DNA from: Saccharicrinis sp050296935
GTDB taxonomy: Bacteria > Bacteroidota > Bacteroidia > Bacteroidales > Marinilabiliaceae
Assembly (NCBI GenBank): GCA_050296935.1
Contig: JBNKRV010000268.1
Span: forward strand, 13,645-77,644
DNA length: 64,000 bases
Direction of reading: 5' to 3'
Below are positions 34,962 through 44,370 of this stretch, in pieces. Numbering within the stretch: the first letter of the stretch is position 1; the number at the start of each line of letters is the position of its first letter. Both the position numbers and the translations under genes were made by a program. Under the pieces are notes generated by a model. The model had not been told where the DNA came from. It made no database searches and saw only the letters and a program-made list of their open reading frames with translations.

Positions 34962-37070
34962 TTATAATAATTCTACTTTTCCTTCAGCTTCCTTAACTAC
35001 TTCAACTGCGATCGATTTAGAAACTTCTTCGAAGTGTGAGAACACCATTGATGAAGTTGCACGACCTGATGAAATAGTACGCAAAGCGGTTACATATCCG
35101 AACATTTCGGCAAGAGGCACTTTAGCTTTGACCACTCTAGCTCCAGCTTTAGATTCCATTCCTTCTACCTGACCACGACGTTTGTTAAAGTCAGAGATAA
35201 TATCTCCCATGTACTCCTCAGGAGTAACAACTTCAACTTTCATGATTGGTTCAAGAAGAACTGGCTTAGCTTTAGCACAAGCATTTTTGAAAGCTTGACG
35301 ACCAGCGATCTCAAATGACAATTGATCTGAATCCACAGGGTGGAAAGATCCATCAGTAAGAGTTACTTTAAGGCTATCTACAACGAATCCGGCTAATACA
35401 CCATTTACCATTGCATCTTTGATTCCTTTTTCAACTGAAGGCACATATTCTTTAGGAACATTACCACCTTTAATTTCGTTGACAAACTCTAACCCTTCTT
35501 TTCCATCAGTAGGACCGATAGTTACATGAATATCAGCAAACTTACCGCGACCACCCGACTGCTTTTTAAACACTTCTCTGTGTTCAACAGTTTGAGTAAT
35601 TGCCTCTTTATAAGTAACCTGAGGACGACCTTGATTACACTCAACTTTAAATTCACGTTTCAAACGGTCAATGATAATTTCAAGGTGAAGCTCACCCATA
35701 CCACTAATTACTGTTTGTCCGCTATCTTCATCAGTTTGAACACGGAATGTTGGATCTTCTTCTGCTAATTTAGCAAGAGCAACACCCATTTTATCCATAT
35801 CCTTTTGTGATTTAGGCTCTACTGCCACACCAATTACCGGCTCTGGAAAATCCATAGATTCCAAAGTAATAGGGTGTTTCTCATCACAAAGTGTATCTCC
35901 GGTACGAATATCTTTAAAACCAACACCTGCACAAATATCACCTGCTTCGATTACATCTTGAGGTAACTGCTTGTTTGATTTCATTTGGTATAAACGTGAA
36001 ATACGTTCTTTTTTACCAGTACGTGTATTTAATGCATATGAACCAGCATCAATCTTACCTGAATAAACACGCATAAATGCTAAACGACCAACAAATGGGT
36101 CAGTAGCAATTTTAAAGGCTAATGCAGAAAGAGGAGCATTCACATCATGAGGACGAGATTCTTCTTCTCCTGAATCAGGATTAATTCCTTTAACTGCAGG
36201 AATTTCACTTGGTGAAGGTAAAAATGCAACAACAGAATCCAACAAACGTTGTACTCCTTTGTTTTTAAATGCAGAACCACACATCATTGGAGTGATGGTT
36301 CTAGCGATAGTTGCCTTACGGATAACAGCGATCATTTCTTCCTTAGTAATTGACTCAGGATCTTCGAAATAACGCTCCATTAACTCCTCATCAGATTCAG
36401 CAACAGCTTCAACTAACTTATCTCTCCATTCTTGTGCTTCCTCTTTTAGGTTCTCAGGAATTTCTTTCAATTCATAACGAGATCCCAATTGCTCATCATC
36501 AAACCAAACCACGGCTTTGTTTTCGATTAAGTCAATAACTCCTTCGAAATTTTCTTCTGCCCCAATAGGAATTTGAATTGGAATAGGATTTGCACCTAAC
36601 ATTTCCTTAACCTGGCGAACTACTTCAAAAAAGTTTGCACCTGAACGATCCATTTTATTAACGAAACCAATACGAGGAACACCATATTTATCAGCTTGTC
36701 TCCAAACCGTTTCTGATTGTGGTTCAACACCACCAACAGCACAAAAAACAGCAACAGCACCATCAAGCACTCTTAAAGAACGCTCTACCTCAACAGTAAA
36801 GTCAACGTGTCCGGGAGTATCAATGATGTTTACTTTATATGATTCTTTATTATAGTTCCAGTTGGTTGTAACTGCAGCAGATGTAATTGTAATACCTCTC
36901 TCCTGCTCTTGTTCCATCCAGTCCATGGTAGCAGCACCATCATGCACTTCACCAATTTTATGAGTAATACCAGTATAAAACAGAATACGCTCTGTTGTTG
37001 TGGTTTTACCCGCATCGATATGCGCCATGATACCGATATTCCTGGTGTATTTTAAATCTGTATTTCCCAT
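34962..37070 (-). CDS. fusA: Elongation factor G
   Basis: The GTPase that drives translocation and ribosome recycling. The 702 residues show the P-loop AHIDAGKTTTTE, switch II DTPGHVDF, NKMDR and MCGSAFKNKGVQ in the G domain, and FGYVTALRTISSGRATSSM in domain V. Length and domain order are normal. It lies between rpsG and rpsJ. Confidence 0.98.
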   Translation of the reverse strand: MGNTDLKYTRNIGIMAHIDAGKTTTTERILFYTGITHKIGEVHDGAATMDWMEQEQERGITITSAAVTTNWNYNKESYKVNIIDTPGHVDFTVEVERSLRVLDGAVAVFCAVGGVEPQSETVWRQADKYGVPRIGFVNKMDRSGANFFEVVRQVKEMLGANPIPIQIPIGAEENFEGVIDLIENKAVVWFDDEQLGSRYELKEIPENLKEEAQEWRDKLVEAVAESDEELMERYFEDPESITKEEMIAVIRKATIARTITPMMCGSAFKNKGVQRLLDSVVAFLPSPSEIPAVKGINPDSGEEESRPHDVNAPLSALAFKIATDPFVGRLAFMRVYSGKIDAGSYALNTRTGKKERISRLYQMKSNKQLPQDVIEAGDICAGVGFKDIRTGDTLCDEKHPITLESMDFPEPVIGVAVEPKSQKDMDKMGVALAKLAEEDPTFRVQTDEDSGQTVISGMGELHLEIIIDRLKREFKVECNQGRPQVTYKEAITQTVEHREVFKKQSGGRGKFADIHVTIGPTDGKEGLEFVNEIKGGNVPKEYVPSVEKGIKDAMVNGVLAGFVVDSLKVTLTDGSFHPVDSDQLSFEIAGRQAFKNACAKAKPVLLEPIMKVEVVTPEEYMGDIISDFNKRRGQVEGMESKAGARVVKAKVPLAEMFGYVTALRTISSGRATSSMVFSHFEEVSKSIAVEVVKEAEGKVELL

Positions 37071-37097
37071 TTTATTTATCCTTAAAAGATTAGATGA

Positions 37098-37574
37098 TTA
37101 GAATCTAAAATGAGCGAATGCTCGGTTAGCCTCTGCCATCCTGTGCATATCTTCTTTCTTTTTGAAGGCTGCACCTTCATTGTTATAAGCCGCAACAATT
37201 TCAGCAGATAGTTTTTCTGCCATAGATTTCCCACTTCTTTTACGAGCGAAAAGAATCAAATTCTTCATTGCGATAGAAACTTTTCTTGATGGACGGATTT
37301 CCATTGGAACCTGGAAAGTTGCACCTCCAACTCTACGACTCTTCACCTCAACAGAAGGGGTAATATTCTCTAAACCTTTTTTCCACATTTCTAACGCTGA
37401 CTTACCTTCTTTTTCAGCTTTGTCAGCCATGCGGTCTAATGCATCGTAAAAAATTCCGTATGCAGTTGATTTTTTACCATCAAGCATCAGGTTGTTAATA
37501 AATTGAGTAACCAAAGTATCATTAAACTTTGGATCAGGAAGCAATATTCGCTTCTTTGGTTTACCTTTTCTCAT
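37098..37574 (-). CDS. rpsG: 30S ribosomal protein S7
   Basis: S7 nucleates assembly of the small-subunit head and contacts E-site tRNA. The 158 residues include RILLPDPKFNDTLVTQFIN, LDGKKSTAYGIFYDAL, RRVGGATFQVPMEIRPSR and the C-terminal EDMHRMAEANRAFAHFRF. A 130-base spacer separates it from rpsL. Confidence 0.98.
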   Translation of the reverse strand: MRKGKPKKRILLPDPKFNDTLVTQFINNLMLDGKKSTAYGIFYDALDRMADKAEKEGKSALEMWKKGLENITPSVEVKSRRVGGATFQVPMEIRPSRKVSIAMKNLILFARKRSGKSMAEKLSAEIVAAYNNEGAAFKKKEDMHRMAEANRAFAHFRF

Positions 37575-37704
37575 TTTTTCTTGTTTATTAGTCTCTTATT
37601 GGCTGTCAATGTTTCTGTGTCTTCAAAGATGATAAATCAACTTTTACTCAACCCTTTGTTTTAACTCACCAATAAACAAAACCAAACGTTAAACATTAAT
37701 TAAA

Positions 37705-38079
37705 TTACTTCTTTGGACGCTTTGTTCCATACTTAGAACGACGTTGAGTACGCCCTTCAACTCCTGAAGCATCTAAAGCTCCACGTACCAAGTGATAACG
37801 AACACCAGGAAGATCTTTTACCCTTCCACCTCTTACAAGAACAATTGAGTGCTCCTGAAGGTTATGTCCTTCTCCCGGAATGTAAGCATTCACCTCTTTA
37901 CCATTCGTCAAACGAACCCTGGCAACCTTTCTCATGGCCGAATTCGGCTTCTTTGGTGTAGTCGTGTACACCCTCACACAAACACCTCTTCGTTGAGGAC
38001 AAGCATCTAACGCTCTAGATTTACTTTTTTCAACCAATTGTGTGCGTCCTTTACGAACTAACTGTTGAATTGTTGGCAT
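37705..38079 (-). CDS. rpsL: 30S ribosomal protein S12
   Basis: S12 controls decoding fidelity. The 124 residues have TPKKPNSAMRKVARV with Lys43 and GGRVKDLPGVRYH with its Lys, the wild-type residues at both classical streptomycin-resistance sites. It is the first gene of the superoperon. Confidence 0.98.
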   Translation of the reverse strand: MPTIQQLVRKGRTQLVEKSKSRALDACPQRRGVCVRVYTTTPKKPNSAMRKVARVRLTNGKEVNAYIPGEGHNLQEHSIVLVRGGRVKDLPGVRYHLVRGALDASGVEGRTQRRSKYGTKRPKK

Positions 38080-38677
38080 ATAACTAAAATTGTTTAAAAT
38101 AAAATTCTTTACTATCGCTTATAACACGCTCTTTTTCCCCATACAAAACACACTGATAATCAGTGCCTTTTAATTATTTTAGACAAAAAAGCGATGCAAA
38201 AGTACTAATTTTCAAGGAATAAACACTATTTCTTTGTGTATTTTTTTTCAAAAAAAGAGAGGAAATGAAAATATTCTAAATTCATTGTGCTGAATCAGAT
38301 AAGTATCATTTTTGACATTGGAGTTTATGTGCACCCTGGATTAAGTTGTCAAATCTTAAAATCAAGATTTGCTTTTAGCTTCGATACAATAATTTATTTC
38401 AAAAAAACATTAATCTATATTCAAAAAAACAACAAATCTTTAAATTTATGTTACCATATTTAATTAATGATACATACTTTTTTACAAGATTTTGTCATTT
38501 TCGAAGTGTGTAAAAATAGTTAATCTTTTTACAAAGTAACACAACGCACATTAAAAAAATTAAGGATTTTATGACGTAATAGATTTTTAACGACTATAGG
38601 TAACTGAAGGAGTATACAAGAAATATTACGACTAATTTGAAAAAACATTTTCCGGAACCTTTTGTAAGAATAACATT
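38080..38677. other. Upstream region of the ribosomal superoperon
   Basis: This 598-base AT-rich stretch must carry the rpsL promoter. Apart from a TACTTTTG -7 candidate at 38197-38204 and an 8-bp hairpin (CAAATCTT at 38350-38357 with AAGATTTG at 38364-38371), I see nothing. The hairpin lies downstream of the anti-sigma-like gene and could be its weak terminator, though it lacks a T run. Confidence 0.45.
38197..38204 (-). promoter_or_regulatory. Candidate -7 element of the superoperon
   Basis: The minus strand reads TACTTTTG, matching TAnnTTTG, 118 bases before the rpsL start. The -33 position has only TTTA, with a spacing slightly short of usual. It is the best candidate in the region. Confidence 0.4.
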
Positions 38678-38938
38678 TTATCTATTCAGGCTCAATTTCT
38701 CAATTATTTCTACTTTCAACCTTTTAACATCCTGTTGATTAATCTCATCTCTATTACTTCTTAATGCCTTATCAATTAATATGCTTTGCTTTTCATAGTC
38801 ACTACATGCTTTGCACACTTTAACATGTAACTTAAGCTGTACTTTTTCCTTAAAATTTAATCTGACCTGAAGTTTTTTCTCAACCAATTCAGTTGCCCTT
38901 AAACATGACAACATGATTATGTGCATTATTTTCTTCAT
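38678..38938 (-). CDS. Small zinc-finger anti-sigma-like protein
   Basis: An 86-residue protein with the zf-HC2 arrangement: Cys12 in LSCLRATELVEKK and His38, Cys42 and Cys45 in LHVKVCKACSDY. This is the zinc-binding anti-sigma signature. Unlike many family members it has no transmembrane segment or sensor part, so it would be soluble. It lies 73 bases downstream of an ECF sigma gene on the same strand and probably binds that sigma factor. The signal is not apparent from sequence. Confidence 0.75.
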   Translation of the reverse strand: MKKIMHIIMLSCLRATELVEKKLQVRLNFKEKVQLKLHVKVCKACSDYEKQSILIDKALRSNRDEINQQDVKRLKVEIIEKLSLNR

Positions 38939-39011
38939 TTTATAATTTTTACTTTGCCCGGGTATTTAGTCAACTACTTATATGTACGCTATTTTATCTT
39001 TAAGGTTAAAC

Positions 39012-39560
39012 CTAAACAAACCATTTTTTTTCGATACATGCCCGTAATTGTAACTTTGCCCTGTGAATCACTTGCCAATAATTAGACGATGTAATATTTA
39101 ATTCCTTACATATGTCTTCACCTTTTTTTTGCATCAGATATTTTAGTTTTACTGTTGCATTCCAACTTTCAGGTAATGCATCTAAACACTTCTGCAACAC
39201 CTTATTAAAATCATCATCATCTAACAAATGTCCCTCTTCATCATCCCAGTTTTTTGGTGTGCTTTCTAATTTCCAACCACCATCACTATTAAAAAAAACA
39301 GACATAAAACTCTCATCCATTGATACATGTGATTTTGATTTTTTCCGATAAAAATCAACTATTTTATTATTCAGGATTGAAAAAAGCCATGTTTTTACAG
39401 AAGACTTTCCCTGAAAGGTCTCTTGCCGTTCCACAGCCACTAAAAAGGTATCCTGAACCAGATCTCTGGCCACTTCACTATTAGAAGTTTTATGGTAAGC
39501 CCACTTATATAAATCATCAGTGTATTGATTAACCCATTCTACTACTTTTGATTTTTCCAT
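39012..39560 (-). CDS. ECF-type RNA polymerase sigma factor
   Basis: A 182-residue sigma factor with region 2 (DLYKWAYHKTSNSEVARDLVQDTF, TWLFSILNNKIVDFYRKK) and region 4 (CLDALPESWNATVKLKYL, then a helix-turn-helix ending NYWQVIHRAKLQLRACIEK). The linker has an acidic insert (NWDDEEGHLLDDDDF). It resembles the group of Bacteroidota sigma factors paired with small zf-HC2 proteins. I start at the ATG at 39560 (MEKSKVVEW); the open frame's upstream start is a TTG at 39569. Confidence 0.88.
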   Translation of the reverse strand: MEKSKVVEWVNQYTDDLYKWAYHKTSNSEVARDLVQDTFLVAVERQETFQGKSSVKTWLFSILNNKIVDFYRKKSKSHVSMDESFMSVFFNSDGGWKLESTPKNWDDEEGHLLDDDDFNKVLQKCLDALPESWNATVKLKYLMQKKGEDICKELNITSSNYWQVIHRAKLQLRACIEKKWFV

Positions 39561-39684
39561 ATAGTTCAATGTAAAATTTATAAGCGCAATATAATATAAA
39601 TGATCTGTATTAAGGAAAAAGACTCAATTACATTTAAAATTTGGTTTAATAATCTTCACATTCCAACAACTCATATCAATAAAA

Positions 39685-39713
39685 TTTGTAGTTGCACAAT
39701 TTTAGTATATTTG
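39685..39713 (+). promoter_or_regulatory. Promoter of fabD
   Basis: TTTG at 39685-39688 and TATATTTG at 39706-39713 are separated by 17 bases, matching the Bacteroidota -33/-7 pair. It is the best promoter in the window. It implies a leader of about 145 bases before the fabD ATG. Confidence 0.6.
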
Positions 39714-39865
39714 CGCCGATTTCTTAAATATATTTCATTTTGAGGAATTTGGTTTATTTAATTTAAAAGAAACCTGTATTATCATTCGATTACTTTACTC
39801 CCCTTGTTTCGCGGATTTTAAGGGATTAAGCAGAACGATTTAATGATAATACTAAACTTAAAAAA

Positions 39866-40750
39866 ATGAAAGCATTTGTATTTCCAGGGCAAGGAGCCCA
39901 ATTTGTTGGTATGGGGAAAGACCTGTACGAGAATTCTGAAATGGCCAAAGAACTTTTTGAAAAAGCTAATGACATCTTAGGATTCAGAATTACTGACTTG
40001 ATGTTTGATGGTACAGTCGAAGATCTAAAACAAACAAAAGTTACTCAACCAGCCATATTTTTACATTCTGTATTGCTAGCGAAAACATTAGGTAATGACT
40101 TTAATCCAGAAATGGTTGCCGGCCATTCATTAGGTGAGTTTAGTGCCTTAGTTGCTGCTGATGCCATGACATTTGAAGACGGATTAAAATTGGTTTCACA
40201 AAGAGCCATAGCTATGCAAAAAGCATGCGAAGCTGAACCTTCAACAATGGCTGCAATTGTTGGTCTTGAAGATAGTGTTGTAGAAGAGGTTTGCGAAAGC
40301 ATTGACGATGTAGTTGTAGCTGCAAATTATAACTGCCCCGGACAATTAGTTATTTCTGGTTCATTTGCAGGTATTGATAAAGCTTGTGAAGCATTAACTG
40401 AAAAAGGAGCAAAAAGAGCTCTTAAGCTTCCTGTTAGCGGAGCTTTCCATTCTCCATTAATGGAACCTGCCAGAACAGAACTTGCTGCAGCTATTGAAGC
40501 CACTGAAATTAAATCTCCAGTTTGTCCGGTGTATCAAAACGTAAGTGCTACTCCATTTACTGATGCTGCATCCATTAAAGAAAATCTGGTTGCTCAGTTA
40601 ACTGCTCCCGTAAAATGGACCCATACAGTTCAGAATATGATTGCTGATGGAGCCACATCATTTACTGAAGTTGGACCAGGTAAAGTACTTCAAGGACTCG
40701 TTAAAAAAGTTGATCGAAAAATGGAAGTTGCAGGAATAAGCAGCTTGTAA
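39866..40750 (+). CDS. fabD: Malonyl-CoA:ACP transacylase
   Basis: Loads malonate onto acyl carrier protein for fatty acid synthesis. The 294 residues show FPGQGAQFVGMG, the nucleophile Ser88 in GHSLGEFSALVAA, the catalytic His195 in SGAFHSPLM and EVGPGKVLQGL near the end. It is monocistronic, with a good promoter and a strong intrinsic terminator, rather than clustered with other fab genes. Confidence 0.97.
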   Translation: MKAFVFPGQGAQFVGMGKDLYENSEMAKELFEKANDILGFRITDLMFDGTVEDLKQTKVTQPAIFLHSVLLAKTLGNDFNPEMVAGHSLGEFSALVAADAMTFEDGLKLVSQRAIAMQKACEAEPSTMAAIVGLEDSVVEEVCESIDDVVVAANYNCPGQLVISGSFAGIDKACEALTEKGAKRALKLPVSGAFHSPLMEPARTELAAAIEATEIKSPVCPVYQNVSATPFTDAASIKENLVAQLTAPVKWTHTVQNMIADGATSFTEVGPGKVLQGLVKKVDRKMEVAGISSL

Positions 40751-40788
40751 TCAATAGATAACTCAGGTTGTTAAACCTAGAATTATGG

Positions 40789-40819
40789 ACCGAAAGCGAT
40801 TATCGTTTTCGGTTTTTTT
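40789..40819 (+). terminator. Intrinsic terminator of fabD
   Basis: ACCGAAAGCG at 40789-40798 pairs with CGTTTTCGGT at 40804-40813 (one G-T pair) around a 5-base loop, followed by seven T. It lies 38 bases after the fabD stop. Confidence 0.9.
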
Positions 40820-41276
40820 GTATAACAAAAACCCTTTATAAAATACAGATTATTTAAAAACCTCTTACTTTTCTACTCAATAGAATAGTCAAATAGAGGT
40901 AACAGTTTGGGGTAAAATGCAATAGCAATATCCCAATGATTTAATTCAGTATGGCACTTACTCAACATATAAATTGAAAAGTATTTTATATTTAAACGAT
41001 AGAGCCATTCAATAAACCATCTTTTTCTGGTAACAGAATAACAAAAGTAAATCTACTGGATTAAAAGTATATGTATTCTAGCCTGAATAATTCACAAATA
41101 TTTCTATTCCAACCTTCAACAGCCCGCCACCTTTGGTCGTCCTAAGATTGTATTTTATCAAAACAGATCGCTATTCCTCAAAAATAAAATCTTGCGGTTG
41201 CTCAAGCCTGACAGACATTTGAAGGTCTCAAAACGAAAATTCATGAATCAAAGATCAGCGAAGCTAATTAATCTGG
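40820..41276. other. Gene-free stretch with an imperfect hairpin
   Basis: This 457-base stretch separates fabD from the convergent sulfur operon. At 41144-41193 a 13-bp stem with one mismatch (AAGATTGTATTTT against AAAATAAAATCTT) encloses a 24-base loop. The loop region resembles a sequence at 63926-63963. It may be the sulfur operon's terminator or part of a dispersed repeat. Nothing else was recognised. Confidence 0.45.
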
Positions 41277-41777
41277 CTAAGTGAAAATAATTTGTGTATT
41301 ATTTCCACCACACATGGCATAAAAGTCACCAACAGTTAACACATCACTTACCTCTTCATATAAATCCTCTTTACTCAATTTAAACATATCCATGGCTAGT
41401 TTGCAGGCATATATTTCTCCTCCTCCGGCTGTTATCATTTCCAAAAATTCATCAACCGGAGGAATATCTAATTCTTCCATCTGCTTTTTCATCATTGCGG
41501 AAACTCCAGATTCTACCCCGGGGATTCCACCCAGCCAGGTGGGAAACGACAAACCTCCGGGCATTCGCATAGAAGGATTACCTACTGTGGCTGTGTGTAA
41601 TTTCTTCATTTGTTTCTTTGTTATGGCGTCTAAACCAAAAAAAGTAAAAAATAATTTGGCTTCAATACCTTCCATTACTGCTCCATTAGCCAAAACCAGC
41701 GTAGCGTAAACATCTTCAATTGATCCTTTAGCGCATATGATGCATACTTTTTTTAACGGATTTTCTTCTTTGTTCAT
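41277..41777 (-). CDS. DsrE-family sulfur-transfer protein
   Basis: A 166-residue protein of the DsrE/DsrF/DrsH type, soluble sulfur carriers or persulfide-handling proteins. It has the N-terminal Rossmann-like KKVCIICAKGSIEDVYATLVLANGA (shown in parts), a hydrophobic FFTFFGLDAI segment and the conserved C-terminal cysteine in IYACKLAMDMF. It ends the operon SQR-like, DUF1641, TusE-like, DsrE-like. It probably takes sulfane sulfur from, or passes it to, the TusE-like protein; this is inferred from context. Confidence 0.85.
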   Translation of the reverse strand: MNKEENPLKKVCIICAKGSIEDVYATLVLANGAVMEGIEAKLFFTFFGLDAITKKQMKKLHTATVGNPSMRMPGGLSFPTWLGGIPGVESGVSAMMKKQMEELDIPPVDEFLEMITAGGGEIYACKLAMDMFKLSKEDLYEEVSDVLTVGDFYAMCGGNNTQIIFT

Positions 41778-41882
41778 AGCTTGTTAATTTAATTTTTTGG
41801 CAAGAAGACGATGATTGAACCTGCATAATCATTTGCAAAACGAATATGACACCCGATGAAAACGTCTTCACTCTATTGATTA

Positions 41883-42194
41883 TTACACACAACTTGCTGG
41901 CTTTGGGATTCCTGCAATTTTTGAGGAATATTTAAGAGGTCCACCAGGAAATAACTTATACAATCCTTTTATATCAACTATTCCTGATTTTCCCACCTTA
42001 CGAATAGTTAAAACTTCACCAACCTTATACTTTTCTCGTAAATACTCAAGTACCTCAAAATGTTTGTCAGAAAGCTCAATACCTATTTCTTTTGCGATAG
42101 TTTCTGCAATTTCCTTATCCCATTGCGAAGGATCTGTCATATAACCTTCTTCATTTACGTCTACAGTTTTACCAGCAATTACCATATGTCCCAT
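41883..42194 (-). CDS. TusE/DsrC-like protein with a single terminal cysteine
   Basis: A 103-residue DsrC-family protein. The family core is clear: IAGKTVDVNEEGYMTDPSQWD, LREKYKVGEVLTIRKVGK and the C-terminal arm ending IAGIPKPASCV. The penultimate Cys102 (CysA) is present. The second cysteine of true DsrC, 11 residues earlier, is Ser91 here. Single-cysteine members are TusE-like and relay persulfide rather than forming the DsrC trisulfide. There are no dsrAB or tusBCD genes in the window, and the SQR-like gene upstream suggests a role in sulfide-derived sulfur handling. Confidence 0.88.
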   Translation of the reverse strand: MGHMVIAGKTVDVNEEGYMTDPSQWDKEIAETIAKEIGIELSDKHFEVLEYLREKYKVGEVLTIRKVGKSGIVDIKGLYKLFPGGPLKYSSKIAGIPKPASCV

Positions 42195-42283
42195 AATGTT
42201 TGTTTTATTTGTTTTTAAAATCCAGAATATTATTATATCAAAAATGAACTATCATTGATCATCAACTTACTCTTATAGAAAAA

Positions 42284-42949
42284 TCATGCTCTATTAGACA
42301 TATTTTTCATAAATGTGACCATAAACCCCATGGCCTTTTTCATCTCTGGTTTATTAAGCTCACGCATCAGCTTAAATATTGAATATTCAGGCACATTATT
42401 GGTTTCCATACTGCTATAAACCTTAAGTGCATTTTGTAATGATTGCATCACCTCCGGCTGAGTCAGATTTTTAACTGTATTTAATATCATTACAATATTA
42501 TCCGCCAGTAAACGAACATCATCCCTTGAAAAATTAGTAACTATATTGTCAATGATCTGGCCTGTTTCCTTAAAAAATTCGAAATACCCCTTTTGCTCAA
42601 ATTCATTTAGTTTACCTGTAAAATCGATGATCGACTCCCTGACAATTGGTCCGACATCTTTTGCCAAATCAACCGTACTTTCGAATAAGGAAAGCATAAC
42701 AGATATATTATCAATGTTTTGCAAAAGCTTAATTCCCAGATTTTTCATCTGATCAATATCCATTTCAACCTGTTGATTTTCTAATTCAATAACAGCTGTA
42801 TCGTACATATCTTTCCCTACAATCTGCAAATCAGCTAATAAATCTTCCACACTTTCTGCTTTTCGATTCTGCTGATTCAGGCTATCTAAAACCAAATCCA
42901 TTTTATGATTGAGGGAATTGATTTGTTCCTGTATATTTTGCTCATTCAT
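42284..42949 (-). CDS. DUF1641 protein of a sulfur operon
   Basis: A 221-residue, largely helical soluble protein. The stretch LFESTVDLAKDVGPIVRESI and the C-terminal LMRELNKPEMKKAMGFMVTF fit DUF1641, a family often encoded beside SQR-like flavoproteins in bacteria and archaea. No catalytic motif is visible. It lies 17 bases after the SQR-like gene and may form a complex with it. Its biochemical role is unknown. Confidence 0.8.
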   Translation of the reverse strand: MNEQNIQEQINSLNHKMDLVLDSLNQQNRKAESVEDLLADLQIVGKDMYDTAVIELENQQVEMDIDQMKNLGIKLLQNIDNISVMLSLFESTVDLAKDVGPIVRESIIDFTGKLNEFEQKGYFEFFKETGQIIDNIVTNFSRDDVRLLADNIVMILNTVKNLTQPEVMQSLQNALKVYSSMETNNVPEYSIFKLMRELNKPEMKKAMGFMVTFMKNMSNRA

Positions 42950-42966
42950 ATTACCTGTTTTTAATT

Positions 42967-44205
42967 TTAGAATGTCACTCTTTTCTTACCTGCCATGGTC
43001 ATGTCTGCCTCAATCGGAAGCTCTTTGCCTTTCAGAAGAATATGCCAGTATATCCATCTGAACATTATTTTACCGTAGTGATTAATTTTCGTATTCTTTA
43101 AAAGTCCGAATGGCCCTATCCCTGGCAATGGGAAAGTACCTGGCAAAGGTTCTGTATCATAGTTAAAATCAATTAATGCTCCTTTTCCATATCCGGTTTC
43201 AATATAACAATTGGCATGCCCATCGAATTTGGCTGTTAGCGGACGATCTTCAATGGCACTCATCAGGTTTTCGAATAATATTTCCGATGCAAAATGAGCC
43301 ACAGAACCAGCTTTTGAAGTTGGGATATTGGCTGCATCTCCGATAACAAAAATATTCTGATGATCTCTATGCTGTAATGTTTGTTTATCTGTGAATACAA
43401 AATTCAAATCATCACCCAATCCGCTCCTTTCAACCATTTCATCACCCATATTTACAGGTACAATAGTGAGAGTATCGAATTCAACTTCTCGCTCATCATA
43501 GGATACCAATGTTTTTCTCTCGTTATCAACCCGTTCTATATAAAAGTCTGCCACCACATTGATATTCTTTTCAACCAACAACTCTGATAACATTTTGGTA
43601 GCTATAGGCTTTGTAAATACACCTGGCATGGGAGTTACAATTGTAATATCCACCTTGTCTCTGATACCCTTTTTAGTAAAAAATTCTTCTGCCAAGAAAA
43701 CAAACTCAAGCGGAGCAACAGGACATTTATATGGAATCTCGGTTATGGCCATTACCAGCTTACCTCCCTGCCAGCTTTTAAAGTGCCTCTGTAAAGCCAG
43801 CGCACCTTCAATTGTGTAAAAATCAAATATATCTTTATACCACAATTTCTCTTGTAAACCCGGAGTTTCATCTGGGCGGGTTATTGTTCCTGTGGCAATA
43901 ATAAGAAAGTCATAATGTAGTACCTTACCACCATCCAGTAATACCTGTTTATTATTTGCATCAACCTTATCTATTCCGGTATACATTACGTTTACCCCTA
44001 CAGGAAAAAAACTACTCTTAGGTTTTCTCACATCTTTCTCATGATAAATTCCAAAAGGAATAAATAAAAATCCCGGTTGGTAATAATGGGTTCTGTGTTT
44101 ATCAACAATTGTGATATCCCAATCTTCCCTTTCCAAAGCATTTCTTAGCTTATTAGCCATCATGGTACCGGCAGTACCTCCTCCTAGTATTACAATTTTT
44201 TTCAT
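42967..44205 (-). CDS. Sulfide:quinone oxidoreductase-like flavoprotein
   Basis: A 412-residue FAD-dependent oxidoreductase that probably oxidises sulfide or a persulfide and reduces quinone. The N-terminal dinucleotide fold reads VILGGGTAGTMMANKL and the second FAD motif IFVIGDAANIPTSKAG. Of the three cysteines of classical SQR, Cys161 (YKCPVAP) and Cys333 (GHANCYIETGYGKG) are present. No cysteine is seen near residue 128, which is the less critical one. A hydrophobic amphipathic C-terminus (FRWIYWHILLKG) fits peripheral membrane binding. It is the first gene of a four-gene operon divergent from a Crp/Fnr regulator. Confidence 0.88.
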   Translation of the reverse strand: MKKIVILGGGTAGTMMANKLRNALEREDWDITIVDKHRTHYYQPGFLFIPFGIYHEKDVRKPKSSFFPVGVNVMYTGIDKVDANNKQVLLDGGKVLHYDFLIIATGTITRPDETPGLQEKLWYKDIFDFYTIEGALALQRHFKSWQGGKLVMAITEIPYKCPVAPLEFVFLAEEFFTKKGIRDKVDITIVTPMPGVFTKPIATKMLSELLVEKNINVVADFYIERVDNERKTLVSYDEREVEFDTLTIVPVNMGDEMVERSGLGDDLNFVFTDKQTLQHRDHQNIFVIGDAANIPTSKAGSVAHFASEILFENLMSAIEDRPLTAKFDGHANCYIETGYGKGALIDFNYDTEPLPGTFPLPGIGPFGLLKNTKINHYGKIMFRWIYWHILLKGKELPIEADMTMAGKKRVTF

Positions 44206-44370
44206 ATTGATCGGTTTAAACCTAATATTTTATGTATTTTGAAGTGTCCCTTTTTCAGCGATAAGGATTTATAGTTAAGAATAATAACTTATGCTCCACT
44301 GAAATACACTAGAAAGATAATGCTACAAACCAATACTTTATGACAACAGGATGGTAATAAATATCATTTT

